A DNA stretch of 64,000 nucleotides, from NCBI GenBank assembly GCA_001566295.1, contig KQ964248.1, forward strand, positions 1,674,001-1,738,000. The letters run 5' to 3'. Positions 33,515-45,500 of this stretch are shown in pieces (the first letter of the stretch is position 1; every line of letters begins with the position of its first letter). Source of the stretch: Microdochium bolleyi (lineage: Eukaryota > Ascomycota > Sordariomycetes > Xylariales > Microdochiaceae). Made by a program: the position numbers and the translations under genes. A model generated the notes under the pieces. It was not told the origin of the DNA, did not search any database, and was given only the letters and a program-made list of their open reading frames with translations.

Positions 33515-34275
33515 TCATATCTCACGTGGCGTTGCCGTCTGCTGTACTGGCTGGTTCGACGTCTGGTGATCTCCATCTGACACCAACGTCGCGAGCGAGG
33601 TGACATTGCTTGGCGACAGCTCGGACATTCGAACCACCACCGAGAAGTCATCTATGTCCTGAGCGAGATCGCCATCACGGCAGGCGATCACGACCAGGAC
33701 GAGCGGCTTGTCCCTGGAGAGCCTACGCACCGCCCTCGCGAGCTCTAGTTGGTCCACCTGTCCGAACCGCGGAGGCCCGCTGACGACGAAGATGACTGCC
33801 CCGGCCGTCCGGATGAAGTCGGCGTGCGTGCTGGTTATGCCGTTCCGTGCTGAGAACGGCACGTGCTTGACGCCGGCGCGCCTGGCTGCGATCGCGCGAC
33901 CGAGGTCTTCGAACGGGTCTCGGCCAGGAGACGCTTCCAGCTCTTCCGGGGCTATAACGGGGGTGAGCAGGAGGATATGGGCGGCCTGCTCGAGGGTCTT
34001 GTCAAGTGGTAGAAATGCGTGGGGGTCCTTCATGATGGCCACTTTGTTCTGTGGTTGTCCCTCTGGGCGAGGCTCGGGACATTCCTGTGGTTGTGGCATC
34101 GTATGCCTGGAGGTCTGTTGCTGGTCAGATGAGCAGGCCTCCCGGGAAGCACGTCGAGTGGGCTGCTGCAGGCTAGCTGACACACGGCTCGGCCTGCCCG
34201 ACGATCTGAGCCAGTCAAACGTACCGAACGAACCTCACCGTCAGTGCTCTCGATGAGATTTACGATTGAAACCAT
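33515..34275 (-). CDS. Small protein resembling the C-terminal domain of fungal GH3 (NagZ-like) proteins
   Basis: The solid part is exon 2, 33515-34165, open in one frame. A likely first exon is 34225-34275 (MVSIVNLIESTDGEVRS), with GTACGT donor and CTGCAG acceptor over a 59-nt intron; together about 233 residues. After a polar N-terminus (about 65 aa), the body reads as a Rossmann-like alpha/beta module: ILLLTPVIAPEE, DPFEDLGRAIAARRAGVKHV, GITSTHADFIRTAGAVIF, LARAVRRLSRDKPLVLVVIA. From memory this pattern matches the domain that follows the TIM barrel in fungal GH3 beta-N-acetylglucosaminidase-like proteins, but there is no barrel or catalytic motif anywhere near, upstream included. So it is either a domain-only gene or a remnant. 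No hydrolase activity should be assumed. Moderate codon bias and length support coding. Confidence 0.55.
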
Positions 34276-36159
34276 GGTCTTTTTCTTTGGTCGTCGCACT
34301 GATAGTGGGCTTGTGTGGTTTGTTCGAGTTGGGTGTAAGTCCGCTCGAAGGACAGTCGTCGGAGGGATGGACGGCCTTGGTCTTGAGGCGACTGGGATCA
34401 GTGATCGACAGGGTTCTACAGAGAATAAAGTTCCCACTAAAGGCATGCCTCTGCGCATCAGGGACCGGCCTTCCGGCTGGCTGTGTGCGAGAACATCTCC
34501 AATCTCAGCGTTAAGTCGTGGAGCTGCTGGCCACGGGCGGGCAATCGGCGATGGTCTAGGCCGAAGCTTTTCATTGCATGTTATCGTAAGGAAATCGACC
34601 TCTAAGCCTTTCAGCGCCCCGAGCTGTCGATGGTAGGCGTTGGCTAGTGGACTGAGACGGCTTTGAGCGCTACTGTACTGAGCCATCGACAGGTGGCAAA
34701 CCGGAGCCAACGGAACAGCACCGGGTCGGAGCGTTGATAGTACCCCCCCCCAGTAGTGCTACGGTTTTTTAATCTCTCGAAATCAGTACGGTACAAAGTC
34801 TGCCCGCCGCGGGGATGTCGAGGTCTTGTGGTTGTTGTTCTTGTGAGCTGTCCCGAAGGTAATATGATTTGCTGGTCGCTTCACCATGCTGGCGGGATCG
34901 CCAGTGGCCAAAGTCGGGAATTCCACCGAACATCCTTGCAAACCCTGCTTGAAGCGTTGCAAGCGCTGCTACATAGAGGAACAAATCTCCACACGAAGCT
35001 GCGCCCGACCGGAGGGGGTGCATCTGTGCAAATTCGACTAGAAGGAAAGCCTCGTTGCAAGCTGCCGTCCGTCCAGGGCTTCCGTGACTCTCTCCATCAC
35101 ATGCGAGACTCTATGACCCAGTGCCTTGAAGAACAAAACGAGGGTTCCGTGCAGTAGAGCATGGCGAGGGGAGGCATAGTTCTTCGATTCGCGCATTGGA
35201 CGTGGGCAGTGCCAGGCGACCTCGAAGACGCGGCACAGGGGAAGAGCATGGGCCAGGTCCACAAAGGAAGGTACGCGCCGGCCTGACGTATCACCTGGAC
35301 CTGGAGTTACCGTACCGCCTGTGAGCGGGAGTTACCGTCATCTGCCGTGATAGAAGGAGGGCCCTGCCCTCCATCAAGGTACCTCGCGGCGGTTCCTCCA
35401 TGCAAATCGCTGCATAATCCTGCATACCACCGCATAACTCGGGCCCTTGGCCCCTGGCGTCGAGCTCAGCCCCAGCCGATCCTGCAGTGTCGTTGGCATC
35501 GTCTGGATCGCAGGGGTCAGGCAGGGATGTCAAGGCGACCCGAGCCAAGAGCGATGGGTGATCACACAACAGCAGGCCGCCCGCTCGCTCTTGCGCACGC
35601 CTACCAAGACCATTTCTACAAGAATAGCGGACTCACCAACGAACTTCGGCCTGCCCGTGAGAGGGTTGCGACTAGACTTGGGCTCAGCACCCGATAGTGG
35701 CCCACTGGGATACAGTACTGTATAGATCTGAGTTCAGGCCAATATCGGCGCGGAGGAGCGTCCCCGCGACTGGGCGGCCCAGGCTCCAGGCCTCAGATGA
35801 GCCCGTGGTCGACAGAAGGGGCGGCAGGCGGCAGCAATCCGGGGATGGCCCCGCCCCGCGCCCCGCCGCTCCGGCATGGCGCCCCACTGTTCCGCCGGGC
35901 CCATGGGAAAGAGACCCCACCTTGTGCCGTTCTGCTGTGTTGGTCTGCGGCGCGTCTCCACGACGCGCTCTCGCCCCCCGGATGCGTGCACACACGCCAC
36001 CGTCGACAGCCGGTCGCACCCACGCTGTAGACCCTGTATGCGCCGCCGTACGAGACCGTCTCCGACTCTACCATCTCCTGCCTTGCACGCTGCGGAGCGC
36101 GATTCTCGGCGCGGCCACGCCTGCCGCAGGCCGCAGCTTTGAGCACAGGCGAGACCACC
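34276..36159. promoter_or_regulatory. Divergent intergenic region upstream of Mis6
   Basis: About 1.9 kb between two divergent starts. Contains a C9 run (34743-34751), a GTACGGTAC motif (34786-34794) and a 14-base perfect palindrome ATACAGTACTGTAT (35710-35723). The section 35740-36150 is strongly GC-rich and may be the Mis6 promoter and leader. Open frames here are short and motif-free. Confidence 0.45.
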
Positions 36160-38849
36160 ATGGCGTCACGAGACACAGCATCTCCACTTCCGCACGGCGA
36201 TTCGGACCCGGCCGCTCGCCGGCACATCGATAAGATAATCTCAGGTGTGTTGCTCATCTCAGCCCGACATACACTTGTTGCATGTCGCTGACCTAGCTCT
36301 GCAGCATCCAAGGTGCCCCCGAGGAATCGCAGCGAGGAGGTCAAGCCGTCAGTCGAGGCTCTGACCGCACTCGCTTACGAGCGAGGAGTTCTGTCTGCTG
36401 ACCTCGACGAGCTCATCGACCTCGTCACAACCCCAAGTCATCTTGATCAGGCCAGTCTCAACAGCATCCTCAGATCGCTCTACCCTGCCGCGCCTGTTTC
36501 AGGCGATGTCCTCGTCAAGGTAGTCGGTGCCCTGGGCCATGGCAAGCTGAAGCCATCGCTTGCCATGCAAGGGGCTCTGCTGAGATGGGTCATCACCGTG
36601 TATCATGTCGTCGATAATTCTGGGGTCTTGGCACACTCATATGGTCTACTCTTTAATCTGCTTGACACAGCAGCAATCAGGTGAGGGGTTGGCTCGGCGG
36701 GATTGCAGGTACGGGCTGGGCAGCTGATTCTCTGTAGGACACATGTCTGCCATATTCTGGCACTCGTAACTCGTCGAAGGCATGTCAGGCCACATCGTAT
36801 CCAGTCGTTGTATGTATCACTCGCCAGAGATCTTCCCCCTTCTCACACTTCTGGTGACTGACTAAGCTCACCAGACTTGCCCTGGCGAGGCAGACAGCCA
36901 ACGATCCGGCGCTGACCGGACTGTTGCGCGTCTACAAGAACTACTATCCTGAGATTGTAGTCGGTGAGGCTGTTCGCGGGAGAGCCTCTGCCTTCAACGT
37001 AGGTCTTGGGCGAGGATACAAGTTGGAGAGATATGCCCAGCGTTTCCGTAGCTAACGCACTCTTAACGCGCAGCATCCCGACACGCAATGGCGAGACCGT
37101 CTTGGCGAGATTCAGCAGGCACACGCTGAGCGGGCACGCCGAAGATCAGAGCAGCCCCTGTCTTCATACCAGGTCTCGCGCAACAATAAGAAGTCGATAG
37201 TACCTGAGGTTCACTCATCTCGTGCAACAGAGGTACGGCTATGCATTCCATCTTTGATCATCTGAGGACTTTCTGAACGACTGACAACGCGTGCGCAGAC
37301 ATCTGTCACCCTAGAAGAGATCGAGAGCGCCGACGGCCTCGTCGATAAGCTGGAGAAACTAGAGCTTCCAGATCAGCTCGTTGCCGTGCTGGGCGATCCG
37401 TTGCTGCAGAAGCTCTTTCTGCTGAAACCGAATGCCGAGGCCACACAGCGAGCGAGCCTGTGGCTCACGTCCTACGCAGAAGACGTGCTAAGCGGAGATT
37501 CCAGTGGCGATATCTTCCAGACTATACAGTCCTACTTGCAAGCGACCAAGGTACTACGGGTTCTGCACCACAACATATGGACCATACTAATCGATGATGC
37601 GTAGGTTATGCCTCCAATAGTACTGGCGTTCTTGGGTGACTACCTACAGATCTGGGACGGCCGCGAGGATAGGACTGTGATCCTTGACATCCTGACCTAC
37701 ATTCCCATGCTTGACTTTCAGAGTGAGTCGCGACAAGTCTATTTTTTGGGGCACTGTCCTTGCTGACCTGCTTGTATCGAAGCTTTGCTGAGGACGGTCT
37801 TCCAGCCACTCGAGGCTCGGATACTGGATGGCACCATCGATACTCAGGTCGAACTACTCAGGTTCTACACGGCTCTCTTCTGGCGCTGGCGAACCGTGCT
37901 CAGATTGAGCACTCAAAGCAGCAAGAGCCCGCAGACAGTGGCTGCTATAGTTGAGGCGCTCGCGAAGCGTGTAGGCATGCTCTGCCTGGCCATTCTACAA
38001 GCAGCACCATCAGCACCAGCTTCCCCTCAACCGCCCTCCAATTCCACAGCTATTTACGATGCCGTGCTCAACTTCTACGAAGAGTCCGCCTCTCTCGCAG
38101 TCATGGCCAACAGCCAGGGCCAACAAACAGCGTCATCGTCCAGCTCACCACTTCCGTACCTGCGGATAGTGATCCCGCCAAAGCCAGTGGTTTACCTGCT
38201 ATCTTTCTCACCATGCCCATCCGTATTTTCTCGGCTGTGCGGGATCCTGGCCAGCTACAAGACCGCTTTTTCGCAAGCGCAGCAGCGCAAGCCAAAGGCC
38301 GGCACCGGCAGCAGCAAAGACGGCCTGCAGCAGCCGCAGTACGCCGCGGCCTACGTCGACGAGTTCAACGGCTACCTGATGGACATGTGCAACCTGGCCT
38401 GGCGCTCGCGCGCGTTCGGAACGAGCGACGCCAACGCGCACGGGTGCCTGCTCGAGCCGGCGGTGCTGGACGCCCTGGCGCAGTACGTCCGCGACGGTAA
38501 CAGCGACGCAGACACTGACGCGGTAGGCTCGTCGCAGCTCTCGCTTGCTGCGCTCTACTCGTTCTCATACTCGCCCGTCCTGGGGAGGTTCGCTGCCACG
38601 CGGCTCGCAGAGCTGGAAGATGCCGAGGAGGAGCAGGAGGACGGTCAAGCACTGGACGTCAGACACGCGGGGCCCGTGACGAAGGCGAGCCTCAGGCAGC
38701 TGGCGGACCGCGGCGGTGTGAACATCTCGTGGGAGGACTTCCGGGTCGATGTGCTGGATGAGCTGGTGGATGCAAAGGGGTTGGGAGGGATCGCGGAGCT
38801 GTTGTATAGCACCATGACGACGCTGGCGGGGAAAAGGCAGGCTGCTTGA
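36160..38849 (+). CDS. mis6: Inner kinetochore protein Mis6 / CENP-I
   Basis: Eight exons by splice consensus and frame: 36160-36244, 36305-36680, 36738-36809, 36875-36998, 37074-37232, 37299-37550, 37605-37722 and 37783-38849; introns 54-75 nt, all GT-AG. The joined frame is 750 residues. Family features: EALTALAYERGVLSADLDELI, LIDLVTTPSHLDQASLNSIL, LLFNLLDTAAIRTHVC, LALVTRRRHVRPHRIQSL, ALTGLLRVYKNYYPEIVVG, HPDTQWRDRLGEIQ, and MPPIVLAFLGDYLQIWDG. Exon 3 (72 nt) is too short to appear as an open frame but encodes the conserved VTRRRHVRPHRIQ block. Role: CCAN subunit at the centromere in the nucleus, needed for CENP-A loading and kinetochore assembly. The C-terminal part contains Ser/Gln-rich low-complexity inserts. 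High intron number compared with other genes here. Confidence 0.93.
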
Positions 38850-39834
38850 GCTCGAAGTATAGTTTCGGTAGTCATGAAAGCGTACCCTTGCCCAACAACG
38901 ACAGCTCGCGTGGGTCTGTGTGACTGGTAAGTACGTGTGGTTGTAAGTCAGTCATATATACACGTATGTACGGCACAGGTTGGAGAGAGGCGTGAGAACA
39001 AGATTTGGTGATTGGGTCTGCTGCCTGTATTGTGACTGTACCCGCGCGCATGGCAAAACGTAGCCGATCCTGCTCTTTCTGGTCCTTGCCGCGACTCGGC
39101 TGCTCCCGAGACAGCGACGATCAAAACATCAACAACCCCCGTTCTTCTGCACCTGAGGTGGGCACCATGGCACATGGCGCAAGGATTTAACAAGAAGCTC
39201 TTCGCTGTCCACCACCATTTGGTTGATGAGGCTCGAGAGATCGGCAGAGTGGGCAGGTACGACCAACTCATGCAGGACAATTGCATGCAAGCACTCCCCC
39301 ATGGGGCTTCTCTATGGACCCCGAGGGCGCACATCATGCTCATCCCTCCACAATGCAGGTCTGTTTTTCACCGTCCATCAACGGATGTTGACTCCGGCGC
39401 CCGGCATGGGCACGGCGACGTCGACGATATTAGCATTCGTCATCACATTCCTCTCGTCCTGCGCCTAGGGTCCTCTTCGAGAGGATGGGGTAGCAGTTGG
39501 CTTCCCGGCAAGTATCCAGGAACTTCCCGCACCATCTACCTGAGCAGCACCCCGTCGCGACCAGGGCTACACGCAGCAACTAGTCCACGGACACGAACCC
39601 TAACGGCTTGCGGTTTAGAAATAAACTTTTGCACTTGCCAGGGCCCCCTTCCCTTGCTTCAATAACGATGGTGCCAACCCCTGGTCGAGGGTCTCACGCG
39701 CTCCCATGTACCCCCTGAGCCTATCGCAACTCAACTGGAGGCAGGGATAAGTCAACTACGTCATTGAAGGAAAAAATTCCGGTCCACGAGGCCCTCGCAT
39801 TGGCCAGCGACCACAACGCCTTTTTGCCTGATCC

Positions 39835-39858
39835 GACCTCGACCTCGACCTCGACCTT
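39835..39858. repeat. GACCTC hexamer repeat
   Basis: Three GACCTC units and a fourth ending in T. Confidence 0.9.
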
Positions 39859-40197
39859 CAATCTCGAGCGCTCCGCCGCGAAGAAGCTGACAAAGGCAGA
39901 GCGGAGAGAGCTCGGAGAGGTCCTGCATGCCCCGCCGGCTCTGGCCGGCCAGCTGGTCGAGCCCGCCTCGCCCACCTCCCCGTGCACAGCGGCGAGAACG
40001 GCGTCGTGCGGACTTAACGCCCAAATGGTGGCGGCGCAACTTGCCGATCGCAATCTGCCATCTGCACGACAGGCAAAACTCCGCCTTTTCGGATGCGACT
40101 TTTCCCGGTTCTCGTGAGAATGCCTTGTTGTTTAGATCGCATTGGCCACGCGTGGAGGCGGTCTATTCGCCGGTCTGCCCAGCAATCCTGCCATTCA

Positions 40198-40211
40198 CCC
40201 CCCCCCCCCCC
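40198..40211. repeat. Homopolymer of 14 C
   Basis: An uninterrupted run of C between CCATTCA and TTACGCGG. Its length may be uncertain in assembly. Confidence 0.85.
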
Positions 40212-41476
40212 TTACGCGGCCATCCTTTGACCGAGGGAGGCTAATGAATGAGGGGTCCTCTGCCTCGCACTTCTGCCCCAAAGCTGCATGGTTCTGCAGA
40301 CGGAAACCGACAATCCGCTGCCACGATTGGCGTGAGATGAAAGACCATCTGAGCGGCTGCTATCTACCGTGCTGGATATGCAGGGTCTTTTTTCGAGTTC
40401 GTCACCATCCCCCTCCCCCTCCCCGTTCTCGTTCTCGTTCTCGGCCTGGGTTTGCCACCTCTCTGACCTGGTCGGGTCAAGAGATGGGCTCGCCTCACAA
40501 GGCCGAACCATTCGCCAAATTCTGTCTGCCCCGACCTCCGAGTCCCACCTGTGCATTTGCATTGCCATTGCCGCTCTGCTCGAGTCAGGGTCCCCGATAC
40601 CAAGGCTCGCCGTGACCAACTCTCGAAGAGCAGGGGTCAAATCAGGGTCCTGTTCAGCTTGGCCCTGGCCCTGCCATGGTCTACCCTGCCGTGCTGCTGC
40701 TAAACTTGCGCTGAAACGCCTTGGATCCTCCCCACTCGGCCGCGTTGCTCTGCATCCTCTACGCCGTGAATTCGCAACCTCGCAATTGTCGATCACGCGC
40801 CCGAGCGCAAGTCGTGAGTGGCCAGAATCTCGTACGGGCTCGATTTTCCATATGGGTGGTGGGCCTTTTGCATTTCCTGGGCGCCAAATGCGCCTGCTCG
40901 TCAATGGGATTCTTCTCCCCGCCCCACGTCCGTGTGGTTGTTTGTAAGTCATGTCTTGCCAATTTAGCAGCAGCAGCAACAACACCAGCAAAAAGACAAA
41001 ACAGGCAGAGCTGAGGTGAGACCTGAGACGCCCGAACACATCCAGACAGTCTCCCGCTCTCTTGTGCTTTGTATCCATACCAACTTCCGAAAACCCGTGG
41101 TCCTATTGCCTTCGCCTCCTCCTCCGCCACCGCCGCCTCCGCTCTTCGTTGCCTCATCCCCATCCGTCCTCGTGACCCTCCACCCCGCTCTCTCCACCCA
41201 GAGATGGCAAGCGAGAGGTACCAATAGCCATCTCACAAACTTGGAAAGCCGACCAGCCCGGTCAGGCAGGCCCTGGGACCCCGAGACGACCCCCATACAG
41301 ACAACGTGCGGCAGAGCAGCCTTGGAGACCGATCGACCGACGGTCCGACGAAAAAAACAAAAACATAAACCCCTTGTCGCTCGCTGCCGCCGCCGTATAA
41401 GGTTCAGCGCAGGAGCAACAACCCTGCAAGTAAAGAAGAACAGAGGGAGCTTGGGCACCAACGGGGCTGGGCACAC

Positions 41477-41499
41477 GGGCGGGCGGGCGAGCGGGCGGG
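41477..41499 (+). repeat. G-quadruplex-type motif
   Basis: Five GGG runs with loops of 1, 1, 5 and 1 bases (41477-41479, 41481-41483, 41485-41487, 41493-41495, 41497-41499), fitting the canonical G3+N1-7 pattern. Confidence 0.8.
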
Positions 41500-42233
41500 C
41501 GAGCGTACTTGCTCGCGCCATTGACTCGCGGGGTCGCACCAACAAGTTTTGTTGGAACACCGAAGAAAAGGATGACGATGTCTGACTGTGCCGCGAGATT
41601 GCAATCACTTGTTGATATCCTTGTTTCCGTCGTGGAGCTCAAAGTGACCGCAAGGGATCCCTGCTCTCTTCTCCAAGCACAATGAGAAATAGGTATGATG
41701 GGAGCCGGATGGAATCACAGTGCCAGCGCGGAAGCAACAGGCCCAGGCCGGTGGTGGTGATGACGACCGACAACAAACTATGGTCCTCTGAGGACTCTTT
41801 AATTTGTTGGCGATCACGCCGGCACGATGATAGGATGCATATGATCACATCATCCTGGATGTTATTTTGCCATGGTGGTGTATTCTGCCTACAGGTTTTT
41901 TCTATTTACAGACCCCGCCTGCGTGGACAAGGCTCGAAGGCCTTGGTCTACGCAGCCAGTGAAAAATTCACCCTTGGCCGCTGATGGCCGGGCATGTGAA
42001 GAGGGGCCAATCACCATGTCACGTGCAAAGAGAATACAAGATTGAGAGGCGATGGCGAAGAGGTACATTCGCTATCTGCAGTCCGAGGGGCATGTTTCAG
42101 CTACCCCGGAGGCTGGTCATGAAGTAAGAGGGATATGTGAAGTCAAGTTCCGGTTCAATCGTGTGCTTTTCCCCGAAACGCCTATGCTTTCCCCAAAAGG
42201 AAACAGAATACAGAAACATGCTTGGTTTGAAAA

Positions 42234-42251
42234 GATGATGATGATGATGAT
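42234..42251. repeat. GAT trinucleotide repeat, 6 copies
   Basis: Six perfect GAT units just downstream of the stop codon of the 75-aa gene, probably in its 3' untranslated region. Confidence 0.9.
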
Positions 42252-42305
42252 GGTACAAGGTCGCTCAAATTGCAGTTGGTCGTGACGTATTTTGAGCGTC
42301 TGTCC

Positions 42306-42533
42306 TTAGTCGTGGTATTCGTGCACGCCGTTGAGGCTGGCGGGTGATGTTGACGATGTGCCATTGGACATGCTTGGTGTACCGCCTGGGCTCATGTTGC
42401 CGGACCGGCGGTGCGAGGACCGCGACGCAGCCTCCATCTGGCGCTTGGTGTGCTGGTGCATAAAGCGAGCGTAGCTCGAGATGTCTGTGGGGGGCGAGGC
42501 AGAGATGGGGATAAAGTTCTCGCGGGAAGGCAT
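42306..42533 (-). CDS. Small 75-residue Ser-rich protein, unknown function
   Basis: Single exon, ATG at 42533, stop at 42306. The sequence starts MPSRENFIPISASPPTDISS and continues with YARFMHQHTKRQMEAASRSS, then a Ser/Thr/Gly-rich tail ending GVHEYHD. The central YARFMHQHTKRQMEAA piece should form one amphipathic basic helix. Third codon positions are strongly C/G-biased (GAG, AAC, ATC, CTC, AAG), unlike the surrounding DNA, which supports a real gene in a region otherwise empty. I believe similar short proteins occur in other Sordariomycetes, but cannot name the family; it has no signal peptide, membrane segment or known motif. A TATA-like element lies about 180 bases upstream (42713-42720). 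Confidence 0.7.
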   Translation of the reverse strand: MPSRENFIPISASPPTDISSYARFMHQHTKRQMEAASRSSHRRSGNMSPGGTPSMSNGTSSTSPASLNGVHEYHD

Positions 42534-45500
42534 GGTGATGGTTTGTAGGTGGTGAGATGTGGGTGTCTTGTGGTGTGGAGTTTGGATGTAGATGAGATGA
42601 CTCTGAAGACAGGCCCTGATGAATTGGTGTTTATGAGTTGGTATTTGGTACTTGATGCTGGAGTGAATGATCCGGAGAAAGAAGAGCTTAAAAGTCGAGG
42701 CGATGGTACCAGCTTATATGCAACTCTGACGGAAGGCGTTGGTGTCGAGAGACAGGACCCCTAATGTTTAGAGGGCGTGGGGCCGGGCAGCAGCGCCGAG
42801 TGACTTCACGACCGCCCCAACAGTGGGCGGGACATTGCGTCGTTGCGGTACCCTGGTCGGCAATGGCGTAGGATCGGCATTGCTTGAGGGGGTATACCCC
42901 ACTTATCAGCGGGCCCCCATGTCATGCTGCGTGTGCTTCACTCCCTGCACCCCCCACACCCACCACCCACCCCTTCCGCTTTTGGAAGGACCCTGCAGAT
43001 CGCCAGGCTCCTCTGAAGTCATCCGCTCAGCGCGCTGCCATTGGTGGCAACACCCTCCTGGCGGCCGTGTCGTTGCTTGGTGCGACGCAAGCGCGGCGAG
43101 ATATGGTGTGGCGCCAGCCACCAGCAGAAGCCAAGAGCTGCACCAGGACCACACACATCGTCAAGGTTCCTTAGGCCCTGACGAGAGCACAATAGCCGAC
43201 ACGCAGACTACGCTCGAGGCATTTCGTGCTTTGCACTTGGCAGCTCGGCAGGCGGTCAAGTGCCAGGCACCCGGGTCTGACTGCCTTCCAATGTAGGCTG
43301 ATGTGAACACATCGTGACATCTTCACCAGGAACTCCAGCCGCAGTTGATCACCTGTCTGGACGCGTGCCGTATCTGGAACAGGTCAAGAGCTCGCCGACT
43401 TCGATATGGTGCCGGCAATCTTTCGTGGCAATCTTTCGTCTAAGGGCGATAGTCTTTTGGACCTGGCCGTGCGGGTGGCACAACCGGCTGTCCGTCAACC
43501 CGGGGCCCATACTCCGCGCCTCCTCGTTTTTAATTGCTCCAGTGGCCAAACGACACCAGAATTGTCTCAAGGCGTAGGACCCTCGAGGACTGTCGCAAAG
43601 TCGAGATCTTGAAGGGATGGGGGAGATGCGCTCTGGTTGGCTCGATCACAGAGAGTGGGTGGGCGACGCAGCCATCGAGCGAGTGGAGGTTGGCATTAGT
43701 GCCCGCGGTGGCACTCTTGTTAGGGGAGAGATGTGCGTGGGATGGATGCGAAACAGTGGAAAATTGGTCTAGTGGCCGGAATTTGAACCGGTGTTTTTGT
43801 CATGACGAGCATGGCTCGCATGGGATTCTGCACCCAGACAGACACTTGCGAGATGGGTCACCCTCCAGCATGCCCTAGGCATTAGCCAGAGCCGGTGCCT
43901 GGTTAGGGACAAATGGCACTCGAGTGCACTCGAGTGTCGCGGGTAGCCGGTGGTGTTCTGGACCGCATCGATGAGGCATCAAGGGGCGCTCGTCGTGGAT
44001 CGAGGCAATAGGAGGCTCTGGAAGACGACGTGATGTCGAGTATGTTCCCTGTCTCCTCCTCCTCCTCTGGCACGATTACCAGATTGCCCTTTGGCCATGG
44101 GGCTGCCTTCCGTCACAAGGATGCGGGCGGGACTCGACGGAGTGCATGGGAGGAGCTTTTGTCACGGACTTGACACTAGCGAAAGCTCGATCGGGTTGTC
44201 GAGCTGGTGGGCCGTCGTGGATCGTGGGGAGGTCCCAGTGTTCAGGTCGAGGCGGATGGGACGCCCGTGCCATATTCATCCTGCAGGTGTGTGCTCACTA
44301 GGTGTTGTGCGCCTGGTGACGGTGGTTGGTGGTTGACCTTGGGGGATGATGCAATGGGCTGACGGGGAGAGGTGTGCGGCGGCAGGGGTCCGCTGTGCAC
44401 CCCCTTATGCAGTGGTGGCGCTGTGGTCCAAGCTTTGGCGAGTGAGGTCACTCCTTCCTTGCCCCTGCAACCCCAGCCAGGCCGTCCCCACCTGCCTGTC
44501 CCAACCGCCAAACGGATGGCAACAACTCTGATTTTATCTGATGGGACTACACGGGATGGGGATCTCCAGGGTTTTCGCAGTTCATATCCCGTCAAGCACC
44601 GGCGGCACCAACCTTGACCCAGCCCGCCGTCTCGCAAGCCTCTACGCCTGGGAACGACGTATCCATTGCTGGACAATTGGAATGCCGTCAACGGGCTCCG
44701 GACTGCACCCTGTGATGTCAACCAGCGGCACAGGCTCACGCGCAGGCATCACCAACTGTCGATCCCGCGGTGCCCTGCACCGCTCCCCGGGCGCTGTGCA
44801 ACTAAGGTTATCTGCAGGCGCGGCTCCGTCATTGGGTGTGGGTGCAGAGCGCCTGCAGGAGACTGCACAAGTGCTCTCTCTGCCTCGCGCATAGTACACC
44901 TACGTCAAAACGCATGCCTGCCGCAGGCATCTCCATCTGCTCCGGTCCAGACGCGGCTCTGCTCGTCATGCTCCACCACGCGCCCACACCCTCCATTCCT
45001 CAACCTTGCCTCCCCCTATCCAAAAGTCCGGCTCCCCAAGCCAGGCACCAGCTGGGCAATTCTGACGTCTGTCCTTGGGCGACGCTGGCCGCGCAAGGGA
45101 TCGATGTTTCGTGAGGAGGCAGCTGTCAACCACCTCCGCGGCTGCACACCCGGATCTTCGCACCTTCTTGCCACTGACGACAGATGGCATTTTCCAGAAG
45201 TGGGCACATTCCGTTCTGGTTGCTTCCGAGCAGGTGTGATGCCCATGACGGAGATCTCCTTCAGCCGCTCCACCTCAGCTTCTGAATGTCATCACGCTGC
45301 TTTACCACAGAAAGGACCCTGCCAGCACGGTGACTGGAGACCAGCACTTCACCTGAACCCTTTCGTCACAGGTCTGTGTCAAAATACACTGGTCCTACGA
45401 TGTACTCAGTGGCTGATCGCCAAATCCGCAGGCTCCGTCACCAGCCAAGCAGGGCCCAATTTTTTGTGAGGAGCATACCGGACATTACTCCGTTTGTGCT

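Larger units (their letters stand above)
38850..42305. other. Gene-poor stretch between Mis6 and the 75-aa gene
   Basis: About 3.5 kb with only short or low-complexity frames. It holds a GACCTC hexamer repeat (39835-39858), a C14 run (40198-40211), pyrimidine-rich tracts near 40405-40445 and 41105-41180, a G-quadruplex-type run (41477-41499) and a GAT trinucleotide repeat (42234-42251). The pyrimidine-rich, stop-poor part at 39760-41580 could be transcribed leader or a non-coding RNA, but I see no recognisable protein. Confidence 0.45.

Noticed and set aside
39764..40117. 117-aa plus-strand frame starting MKEKIPVHEALALA
   Set aside because: Its start is the non-ATG codon TTG, and it contains the GACCTC repeat; no family resemblance. 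Could be a fragment of a leader.
40212..41608. Large frames (189-288 aa) on both strands
   Set aside because: They are Cys/Arg/Pro-rich, overlap on both strands and cross simple-sequence tracts; no conserved motif.
43765..43850. tRNA-like fragment (TGGTCTAGTGG resembling an A box; TTTGAACC resembling a reversed B box)
   Set aside because: On neither strand do the parts sit at tRNA spacing. The possible T arm pairs only 4 bases around an 8-base loop, and no acceptor stem could be drawn.
44666..45469. 267-aa plus-strand frame
   Set aside because: Composition rich in Cys, His, Arg and Ser without any domain, and competing frames in the same DNA; typical of non-coding GC-rich sequence.
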